Below, one piece after another: positions 18,974-26,526 of a stretch of 26,526 nucleotides of DNA. Origin of the DNA: Cercozoa sp. M6MM. Its lineage: Eukaryota; Endomyxa: Ascetosporea. Positions within the stretch are counted from its first letter, which is position 1. Each line of letters starts with the position of its first letter. The notes under the pieces were generated by a model, which worked only from the letters and a program-made list of their open reading frames with translations, searched no databases and was not told the origin of the DNA. The stretch lies in the NCBI GenBank assembly GCA_040357565.1, contig JBDODJ010000147.1; one strand, given 5' to 3'. A program made the position numbers and the translations under genes.

Positions 18974-21041
18974 ATGACGTCCGTAGAGGAGGTAGCTGCG
19001 AATTCCAGAAGGAGATTTTCTTGTTTTTTGGATGATGCAAGCGTGTTGTTGCTTGCGAATTTAGCAACGCCGCCTGGTGGCCGAATACCTCGATACTGAG
19101 CTGTACGCAGCAGTGGACGAGTCAGGACCAGGTAGTTTTAAAAGGCTAGATGCGTGTAGTTGCAGGAGTCGCAAGCTGTTGATGCAGGATCGCTGTTGAC
19201 GTTCAATGTGAATCATGGCTTTTTGGACGGCCTGATGCGCGGTTTCAAGAGCGCCTTTCTGAAGGCGCAGGACTACCGACAATTGGCGCAGTGTGAGGTC
19301 AGTCAAACTGTGCTTGTTTTCTGACCGTTTGTATTGTTGCTTCTCGTGCAGACTCTCGAGGATGCTCGTCTGTTTTTGGGCGACACTGACTACGCCGATG
19401 CCATGCGCAAACTCGACCAGTCCGAAGAGGAAGATGGGTGCTTTTGCAACCTTAATAAGATGAGGTTAGAGGGGAGGTAGAGAGCGGTACATTTATAAAT
19501 GTCTGTTAGCCACCATGTGCTGACGCCGGATGCGATCGTCAATGCCGTTCGCGGCAAGTTCCACGAGGAGTTCGAACTCTTGCGAACGCAGGTATCATCT
19601 CACTGGGGGGGGGGGTGGTCACCCATGCTCACTGACTGGAGTGGCCACTCAGGGCTATCATCCATGACTCTGACTGTGACTTGGCACGTGTGCAGTCACG
19701 TGGCGCTCTGCGCACCTTCCTCAACATGATCCAGGCCGAGTACATGATCGCTAACGTGTGTTTCCTCGTTATGAGTGTCGTCCGAGGCACCGATCCGGAG
19801 GTAGGTTGCTTCTTTACGCCCTCCCTTTACCCCTACCTCTTTACCCCTCTTACCGCTTCCCTTACTCCAGAAAGCACTGGCCGCCTTGAACCCGATCGGT
19901 TACTTTCCGGCGCTGCGTCGCATTCTCGCTTTTGACTCGCGCGAGGACACGGTGCTTCCAGCCCTTTCCTTCCCCTTTACCCTCTTCACCCCCTTTACCC
20001 CCCTTCGCAGTTAAACGAACTGTACGCAACGGTGCTGATCGATACCCCTGTTGCCAAGTACTTTGGTACCTTGCCCCTACCCTTACCCCTTTATCTTTAC
20101 CCCCCCCCCCCAGAGGCGTACTTCCGCTCGCAAAGCGACTCGGCGAGCGACTCGGTGGTCAACATGCGCGCCGCCTTCAATGAGGAGGACATCAGTTACA
20201 TCACGCAGATGCTGCAGAAACTGTGGCTTGAGGACTTCTACCGCCACTGCAGCGAAACACTGAGCGGCGAATCGCGTGAGGTCATGGTACTGAGCAACTT
20301 TTACCCTCCTACACTCTTACCCCTTCACCCCCCCCCCCCTCCCACAGCGAATGCTGCTGGAGTTTGAAGCCGACAAGCGTGCACTCAACATTATGGTACC
20401 TGTTCTACCACCCGACACATCCTCCCTTTAACCCCCCCCCCCCACCCAGGTTAACAGTTTCGACACGCCTCTCAACTCGGATTTTAAGAGGTGAGACCCG
20501 CCCCTTCCCCTTTTTAAGCCCCTACACTCTTATCCCATTCTGCCTATCGTAGAGACTCGGACCGCAAGGCTTTGTTCTGCAACTTTGGTCGTCTGTACCC
20601 GGAGGCTATCCAGCAGTTCTCTGCTGTGTCGGTACCTTTACGCACCCCTCCCCTTTACCCTTTACCCCCTGGGGGGGGGGGGCGGCCCCCCGTGAGCAGG
20701 ACCGTCAGCAGCTGGCGAATGTGCTGCGACAGTACCCGCTGCACTATGCGCTGTGGCAGCGTGCCGAGGCCGAAGATAAGGACATTGAGGACGCTCTGTT
20801 CGAACAGGAGGTCGCTTTCAACCGACACGGCTTTGACGGACAGTCGCACCTCGCGTCCTTCTGGAGTTTTGTGCGACTGCGCGAGCAGGAGAAACGCAAC
20901 ATCTTCTGGATCGTCGAGTGCATTCAGTTGGCCTCTTTCCTACCCTCCACTCCCCTCTCTAGCACTGCTTTATGTGTCTGTGTGTGCAGTCAAAACATGC
21001 GCGATGCCAACACCATCAACCGTTGGATCCAGATCTTCTGA
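18974..21041 (+). CDS. ATP6V0D1: V-type proton ATPase subunit d (V0 sector, Vma6 family)
   Basis: Subunit d caps the proteolipid ring of the V-ATPase on the cytosolic side and couples the V1 stalk to V0 in acidic organelles. Fourteen exons close in phase to 404 residues: 18974-18982, 19065-19131, 19188-19297, 19352-19437, 19510-19591, 19696-19800, 19871-19951, 20011-20065, 20114-20286, 20348-20395, 20450-20490, 20553-20631, 20700-20926, 20990-21041. Family signatures: [125 protein letters not shown] and the terminal INRWIQIF. The usual length is about 350; about 20 extra residues precede the LTFNV strand. The 9-nt first exon is the weakest part. Eight successive introns carry TTTACCCC-type sequence. 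Confidence 0.95.
19801..20989 (+). repeat. C-rich TTTACCCC-type introns in the V-ATPase d gene
   Basis: The introns 19801-19870, 19952-20010, 20066-20113, 20287-20347, 20396-20449, 20491-20552, 20632-20699 and, more weakly, 20927-20989 are built from TTTACCCC, TTACCCCT and C runs on the sense strand. The first five introns of the same gene lack the motif; the fifth carries an 11-base G run near 19604 instead. The intron at 20632-20699 contains a C-to-G run switch near 20670. Confidence 0.9.
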
Positions 21042-21690
21042 AATGTCTCTCTTTTGCGGCAATCGAACTGAAACTGCCAGTACACAAGACAACTGAACTC
21101 GACTGAAGTTTAATTTGATTTGCCTGCCTCCCAGTCTACGCCATGCAATTCTGGGCCATTTGTTTACGCTACCGCCGTTGTTAACTTTAAGCGTTGGGTT
21201 CTGGCGCCGGGGCACGGGCACTGAAGCCCACTTTTTATCCGAGCTCCGTCTATGTAACCGTGCGCATGCTCACGTAAATATCTCATCGTGCCAACCTTGA
21301 AGAAGATGTCCCGGAGAACCGGAACTTCATAGGGGTAGTTGATGTCCCCACCCTAAGCGGACGGTGGATTACGGTCATGCGCTTGTGACCCACACCAAGA
21401 CTGGTACAGGGAAGCTGTTGGTTTTTTAGGAGACTGAACTAGCTATCATTTGCAACGATGATGGAATGCCTGTTGTCGGAGGGCTTTTCTTTTGAACTAA
21501 CTAACTCCTGTAACGGACTAAGTTACTTGTCGGCGGAGTCGAGTAATAAAGTAACGTAAATTTTCTAAATCCTATCCAGTCGGCGTACGGTGCGGTACAG
21601 TACGCGCTCGGTTACCGTACTGTACTGTGCTTGCAGCGGTCGATAAGACTTCATGCTTAGCGTGCCTATGCCGTATAAAGGAGATTCAAG
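21042..21690. other. Intergenic region between convergent genes
   Basis: This 649-bp gap lies between the 3' ends of the V-ATPase gene and the Cys-rich gene. A short plus-strand frame near 21301-21390 (VVDVPTLSGRWITVMRL) looks coding-like but has no start, no neighbour exon and an early stop. TACTGTACC-like inverted sequence occurs near 21590-21625 (GGTACAGTACGC and CCGTACTGTACTG), a possible small hairpin. Nothing else is supported. Confidence 0.5.
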
Positions 21691-22784
21691 TTAGATGACG
21701 GCAGTGCACTTGCGTTCGCCCCCGATGAAGATGCACAGAGTGCCAAACTCGCATTCACTGCTGCACGTGCATGGCTGGCCCTCGCGCGACGAGCCGGGCA
21801 TCGATGGACACAGAGCGAGTAGTTCGGTTATCGTTTGCCTCGCTCCACCGCCGGGTGGAACTTCCTCGGACAAGCATGTAGTTTGCTCGCAAGTTCCGTT
21901 AGCGCAGCCTCCCAGTCTGCAGTAAATGTATCAGTACTACAGATAAACATGTCGATACGTGTACAATACTGAAAGCAAAGTATTCATACGTCTGATTGCA
22001 TAATGCGCCGTTGGGCAGGAGGCAGTGTCCGCCGTCCCCTTGGTCAAAGCAGATGAGACCTTCGGTGCAATCTGCATCACATTGGCACGTGTCGCCAAGG
22101 GCTCGTTTCTGCTGGGGTAGGCAGAAGTTATCTTCGAGAATAATCTGCTCGAGGGGGCGCCCAGTGCCCGGGATGCCCTGTGTGCAAGTCCGAGAGCAAC
22201 TTTGGTTGGCATCGCACTCGTTGTCGCAAAGACACTTTTCGCCAAGGCGTTTCGTGTCGTCAGCAGGGCACTCTTGCGAGAGCTGAACCATCAGTCCCTC
22301 ACGTTCGCACTGTCCACATTCAAATGTGAGATACAACCGTTATGTCATACTAATTACGCAGTGACTGAAGCGTTACTGTAGGACACTGGGGAGGCAACGT
22401 GACGGTGATGGGGATGCCTTCCGTCGTTGAGGTTTCAGTCGTCGTTGGGGGTTCAACGGTCGTCGTTGTGGTTTCAGTTGCCGTCGTTGTAGTCGTGGCA
22501 GTCGTTGCAGGGAAAAACTTGACCTTGTGAAGCAGCTTGCTCGTACCGGAGCGCAGTGAGGCCGCTTCCGTCGCCATACCTCGAAGTTGATCATCGATTG
22601 TCTTTTGGTAGTACTCGAGAGTCTCTCTCATGGCATCCGTTTCACGCTGCAGTTCTTTGATGTAGCCATCTGCACTGCCATGAAGTTGAGTGGCAGACAC
22701 AGATTTGCCGTAGTAGTTTTCGTAGGATGCTGTAGCACACGCAGCAAAACTGACCGTCGTAGCTGACAGAAGAAGTTTCATCAT
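21691..22784 (-). CDS. Secreted protein: coiled-coil head, Thr-rich stalk, three CxCx3Cx5C modules
   Basis: Three exons (22377-22784, 21990-22309, 21691-21916) close in phase to 317 residues. It starts MMKLLLSATTVSFAACATA, a signal peptide; I chose this ATG over the upstream frame because it places the hydrophobic core at the N-terminus. Next comes a helical, probably coiled-coil stretch (ELQRETDAMRETLEYYQKT), then a Thr/Pro-rich stalk likely to be O-glycosylated (about residues 97-128), then Cys modules GEKCLCDNECDANQSC, GDTCQCDADCTEGLIC and GQPCTCSSECEFGTLC with identical C-x-C-x3-C-x5-C spacing. The modules recall EB or Dickkopf-type disulfide knots, but the family is not recognised with certainty. 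No membrane anchor follows, so an extracellular or wall-associated protein is inferred. Confidence 0.85.
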
Positions 22785-23730
22785 GATGCTCACGATGCTG
22801 CAACTCGGCTTGCTACAGTGTACTTCTGACAGTGCACTACGCGTCGGAGTGGTGTCCCAACAATGCCTGTACTGCACTCTGAGGCTTTTCAGCAACGAAC
22901 TAAATCGGCGTTTCTTGGTGCGGGAGTTTTATCCCTCCCGGGGTTTCACCCAAGGCGCAGTAAATTGACAGTAACTTAGGTCTGATACTGAGTCACGCGC
23001 ATCGATTCGAGCGCAACTTCCTACAAATCCGTGTTTACAGTCTTTGAGGCATAGATGGGATGATTAGAGTCTTTTATAAACGCTTGTTCAGAGAGCATTC
23101 TCTTGCATTCCTTCAATTTGTCAACAACACTCCGCAGTCCGCAAGGTACAGAACAACAAACTGAACGCAGAGATCAAACACGTTCTAGAAAATGCCAAAC
23201 GCATCAGAGATCAACACGACTTCTTAGGCCACCACTGGCGGGATAACTCTATACCAATGTGGGGAGTGGGATAGCGGCACCACCTCACTGCACTATGCAG
23301 CGACTCCTCATAGTACAACTGACATTGTTTCGACGGAACAGTGGGACGCCCCCTCCCCACTGTCCTGCGCTAACACCCACTAAGCCTGCCTGGCTCACCC
23401 CTACCTAAAGATTGACTTCGACAGCAGGCTCCGACTTGCTGCGCCGAGTTGACGACAGACTGCGCGCGTGACCATCTGACGCCGTAATTCTCCGACGTAA
23501 ATTTTATTTGTACGCCTGACGAAGGCATGTGTGCGAGCGATGCCGCTTGAGCGTCAGTCAGCGACACGTCGTGTACGTTCAGATGTTGTTTATACAGATG
23601 TTCGCCGGAAAGTTCAGGCAGTTTGAGGCCGTCACGCAGCACAGGCCACAGTTTTAGGTTTCATGGCGATGCTTGTGTACAGTACAATTGTAGCGCTGGC
23701 CACGTTTGCTGCCTACGAAAGCCGTCGTAC
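22785..23730. other. Mostly non-coding stretch with two unassigned open frames
   Basis: Two short frames look coding-like but cannot be built into genes. On the plus strand, near 23140-23275, a frame contains NKLNAEIKHVLENAKRIRDQ and ends at TAG after MWGVG, with no start found. On the minus strand, 23370-23642 holds PELSGEHLYKQHLNVHDVSL and SLTDAQAASLAHMPSSG, with no ATG and no acceptor that keeps it in frame with the exon at 23731-24036. Both may be exon remnants. The left part should contain the promoter of the Cys-rich gene. Confidence 0.4.
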
Positions 23731-24036
23731 CTGATAGGCTGTCAGATCATTCCTGCAAAGTGCGCTTGACATCAGTGCAGACCAATTAATGCCCGAGTGC
23801 TCACAATAAACAGTGTCAATTGTTTCAGCCGGTCGATAGGACGGTTGACTCAAACGCTTGGCTAGATGATCGTATTGCAGCACGCGCGAACGTTGTGTTA
23901 CGCCACCCGGATCGTCACCCGTTTCTGGCGATCGTTTAGCGATCAGAGCCAACGATACGTGGCACATCAGCCGCCCTGATTGTATTTTTTGTGATGCTTG
24001 TTTCACTTCTTCAAGACCTCTTAGATCTTCAATCAT
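23731..24036 (-). CDS. Hypothetical protein, possible first exon
   Basis: I do not recognise this frame. It runs from ATG at 24036 for 102 codons to a GT donor (CAG then GTACGA) at 23730. It starts MIEDLRGLEEVKQASQKIQ and contains RSPETGDDPGGVTQRSRVLQ, a mixed charged sequence without hydrophobic spans. No second exon could be joined in phase; the downstream minus-strand frame 23370-23642 is the natural partner but fails. The start lies only 42 bp from the divergent start of the Zn2Cys6 gene, which would be unusually tight. It could be a real small gene, a pseudogene, or chance. Confidence 0.35.
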
Positions 24037-24078
24037 ACAGTGCGTGCTGCATACGTTGCACCTGTTACTTTGCGCAAC

Positions 24079-25668
24079 ATGTGTCGCAGTCCATGTAAGT
24101 TCGTGTTTTGGCAGATCTCAATCTCATCTTACCGTATCTGATCTCAACTCGCCCCTTATGGCAAATTGAGTTTTGTTTCTTGCCTTTTTGTCTGCTTTGA
24201 CGCCGTTTCCTTGACCAAAGCGAGCGTGGACTTTTGTCTCGTTTTGCGCCCGCAACTGTCATTGCTGCTTTTTGGGTGCAGTCTTCCCGGGAGCCGAGTA
24301 CAACAATGACAAGGAGGCATGCGAGGTGCTCCGCAACTATTGCTACAACATCTCGAATTTGAGCGAAGTCTTCACTGTGGTGGGGGTTCTTCCCCATAGA
24401 GTGGCTTTTTTGCATTCCATTGCTACAGGACTTTGTCCCGCGGTGCCAGTGCTACAATGACGAGTCGACCGACAGCGAATCACAAGAGGCGTCGGATACG
24501 TCAGCGTCTGACTCGTCGGCGCCTGCCCCGCAGTCGACTCCTCGCGCTATGGGCATGTCGTTGCCAGCCATTGGTGTCGAGGTGCCCAAGCTCACGCTGT
24601 TCCGGCCGAGTCTTTGCCTGTCGACTCCGCGCTTCTCCGAAGAGAGCAATTCCGCGACCATCGAGTTGCCGGCCTGCAAGTGCGCGGCGCCGAAAACAAG
24701 TACGCCCGTTCACAAGAGCGCCAACAGCAGCAGCAGTCGTAGCAGCAGCAGCAGCAACGAGAACAAAGGCGAACCCAGCATTGACAAGGTGCCGCAGATC
24801 TCGTTACCTTCTGTGGCACTGCCGTTCCATCGAGGAAACGGACGTCCTCGGCCCAAACTAGTGCTGTGCAAGAAGCGTCCGCGCACGCCTGTCCAAGAGC
24901 GAACCCAGCCACTCCATGTACATTTCTATTCTTCGTGTGTTGCCATTGCGACTCATCTTGTTTTTGTGAATTTGACAGGCACCGTGGGCTAAATCTCCTG
25001 CGCGAAAGCCGAGAGCTGTGGCAGCCAAGTCCGAGTTGAAGGTGGTAGTTCCAGAGCAAGCCGAGCTGTTCGACCTGACTGCCGACGACGAGCACGACGA
25101 GCCGGCTGCCAAGCGATGCAAGCACGCCTGCGTGAACTGCTACAAGAGCAAGGTAGACTTCGCATTTTGTTTTGAGGTTTTAATGTTATCGTATCTCAGA
25201 CACGCTGCTCGGGCGAGCAGCCGTGCCGCCGCTGCGTGCGACTCGGCAAGGAGGACTCGTGCGTCGTGCGACGACACAAGAAACTCGGCCGTCCGCGCAA
25301 GCCGCGCAAGGATGCGGCCGACGACGAGGTGCACGTGGGTTCAGTGCCTACCAGTGTGCCTGCTCCCATGCCGAGTGCTTCACTTGTTCCCAACAACACC
25401 ACCACCAACAACAACAGTCAGACTGTGCCCATCCAACCACCGATGCAGTGGGTGTGGCATCAGCCACAACAGGTACCTTCTAACCACCTTTCTCTGTTGT
25501 AACGGATTCTCTGGACCTGTGCAGGTGCAGCTGCCGATGGCACCGCCGAATGTCGCCGTCGCATCAATGCCCGGGGCCGTACAGGTGCCGCAGTTCGCCG
25601 GATCGACCCAGTTCCGCTGTGCTCCCAATGCACTCGCACATGCGCCACGCTCGCTCGCTCTGAGGTGA
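24079..25668 (+). CDS. Zn(II)2Cys6 binuclear-cluster transcription factor with basic GRPRK tail
   Basis: Six exons (24079-24094, 24282-24376, 24429-24917, 24979-25152, 25200-25472, 25525-25668) close in phase to 396 residues. The DNA-binding cluster spans exons 4-5: CVNCYKSK then TRCSGEQPCRRCVRLGKEDSC, giving C-x2-C-x6-C-x5-C-x2-C-x8-C, the Gal4-type arrangement that binds two zinc ions. It is followed at once by RRHKKLGRPRKPRKD, which contains an AT-hook-like GRPRK core and probably doubles as a nuclear signal. The N-terminal half is Ser/Pro-rich and low complexity, with an AGC-encoded Ser run near 24724-24760; the C-terminus is Pro/Gln/Asn/Val-rich. No fungal-type middle homology region is visible. 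An intron splits the cluster after the second cysteine. The 16-nt first exon and 187-nt first intron are the least certain parts. Confidence 0.85.
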
Positions 25669-25923
25669 CACGACGCGACATGCTGCCGTTAGTCCAGTCT
25701 TCACCGCGGGCGAATTTCAAACTTGCCCGAATGCATGAATGTTAATTTACTTTAAACTGAAGTTTCAGCGTTGCGTGTATAAGTACCAATAGCCAACTGT
25801 GCGCGCTACTTGTGAATAAAGTAATTGCGGTGCGATGTTGCGAGACGAAGGAAAAGGCTCCGAATGAGATCGCTCAGCGCAGAACCTTTTCGGGGAGAGA
25901 CAGTGTCGGTTTTTCGGTTTGCT

Positions 25924-26461
25924 TTAGTCAGCCGCGTCCATGTCGTCCGTCATACCACCGTCCTCGGGAGGCAGCATGCCTGTACATCCAAAGAGATGGG
26001 GAAGGGGGAGGGGGTAAACACTGTCAAACACCTAAAGGTACCGAGCAAGGCACGCAGCTGCTCGAGATTGTCGGCCGAGATCACAAGCTGATTCTGAGTG
26101 GCCAGGAGGTGAAGGGTAAAGGGAAGTAAAAGCGGGGAGGGGGAGGGAGGGGAAGCCTACATTCTCGCCGACCGAGAGCGCAAACGGCGAGCCTTCAGCC
26201 GGCGCGGCCTCGGGAATGTGCTGCAGCTTGTCGTGCACCTTCCTTCGCAGCTCCTTGCTCTCGTTACTCGGCTGCGCCACTGAGTCCAGATCATCCAGCA
26301 CGGCCTGCAGGAACTTGCGGTCGTCCTGCACACGGGGGAGGGGGTAAAGGGGTAGGATTAAAGGTAGGGGAGGAAGGTAAACATACATTCTCCGGCGCTG
26401 CAGCGACGGCAACGCCCGGAATGTACTTTTTCGTCGTGTTGGCAAAGTCGCCAGACTGACC
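25924..26461 (-). CDS. Unidentified protein, C-terminal part (5' end outside the window)
   Basis: I do not recognise this protein. Four exons (26387-26461, 26161-26325, 26042-26093, 25924-25979) close in phase to 115 residues ending in TAA; the acceptor at 26462-26467 shows that more exons lie beyond the window. The sequence is acidic and helical: FLQAVLDDLDSVAQ, ELRRKVHDKLQHIPE, LVISADNLEQLRALLGGMLP, and a short acidic end (MTDDMDAAD). The pattern could suit a co-chaperone or proteasome-associated tail, but this is only an impression. Every visible intron (25980-26041, 26094-26160, 26326-26386, and 26462 onwards) carries CCCCTTTACC-type sequence on the sense strand, read here as GGGGTAAAGG on the plus strand. 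Confidence 0.7.
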
Positions 26462-26526
26462 CTACGGGGGGGGGGGGGGGGGGGGGTAGGGGTGGGGTAA
26501 GGGAATAGGAGATAAAACCCCGCCGT
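25980..26526 (-). repeat. C-rich TTTACCCC-type introns, minus-strand gene
   Basis: The introns of the last gene contain GGGGTAAA, AGGGGTAGG and a long G run (about 26466-26487) on the plus strand, that is, TTTACCCC and C runs on the coding strand. The orientation follows the gene, not the chromosome strand. Confidence 0.88.

Noticed and set aside
23662-23734. Plus-strand frame MAMLVYSTIVALATFAAY as a signal peptide
   Set aside because: It stops after 23 codons with no downstream exon in phase and overlaps other candidates.
24433-24861. Arg/Ser-rich frame of 142 codons
   Set aside because: It is an alternative frame of exon 3 of the Zn2Cys6 gene, with composition typical of a GC-rich shadow frame.
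1-26526. Transposons, virus-like elements, tRNA genes, CRISPR arrays
   Set aside because: No terminal repeats, integrase or reverse transcriptase motifs, cloverleaf-like segments or regularly spaced repeats were found by reading both strands.

Overview
The window is nuclear DNA from an intron-rich, gene-dense eukaryotic microbe. Almost every gene is cut by short GT-AG introns of roughly 45-190 nt, the standard genetic code is used, and intergenic gaps are mostly 0.2-1 kb. I rebuilt exons by eye and accepted a model only when all splice phases closed and the total coding length was a multiple of three. The clade is not settled. A Zn(II)2Cys6 regulator, an RGS protein, a V-ATPase and secreted Cys-rich proteins would fit a fungus-like stramenopile (oomycete or hyphochytrid relative) or a zoosporic fungus. 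No mobile element, virus-like element, CRISPR array, tRNA or rRNA was recognised.

Layout. 36-1180 (+): 3' end of an unidentified helical protein whose introns are full of TTTACCCC-type C-rich sequence. 1475-1992 (-): end of a secreted PPC-like beta domain. 2247-2508 (+): a short Cys-rich frame. 2651-3225 (-): mitochondrial chaperonin 10. 3475-7332 (-): a 24-exon, 813-residue protein with four membrane spans, two glycosylation-site-bearing ectodomains and a C-terminal RGS domain. 7797-10237 (+): an unidentified 692-residue helical protein. 11225-13518 (+): a 532-residue orphan with a signal peptide. 14365-15937 (-): hydroxymethylbilane synthase. 16174-16658 (+): MIC10 of the MICOS complex. 16921-18662 (-): mitochondrial glutamate-carrier-like protein. 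18974-21041 (+): V-ATPase subunit d. 21691-22784 (-): secreted protein with a Thr-rich stalk and three Cys modules. 23731-24036 (-): weak hypothetical exon. 24079-25668 (+): Zn2Cys6 transcription factor. 25924-26461 (-): 3' part of an unidentified gene with the same C-rich intron type.

The genes do not form one pathway. Three are mitochondrial (cpn10, MIC10, carrier), and hemC, which feeds heme synthesis, lies head-to-head with MIC10. The carrier is head-to-head with the V-ATPase gene, and the RGS gene with the 692-residue gene.

The best candidates for something undescribed are the four-span RGS protein, the gene-restricted C-rich intron family, and a CxCx3Cx5C module found at two separate loci.
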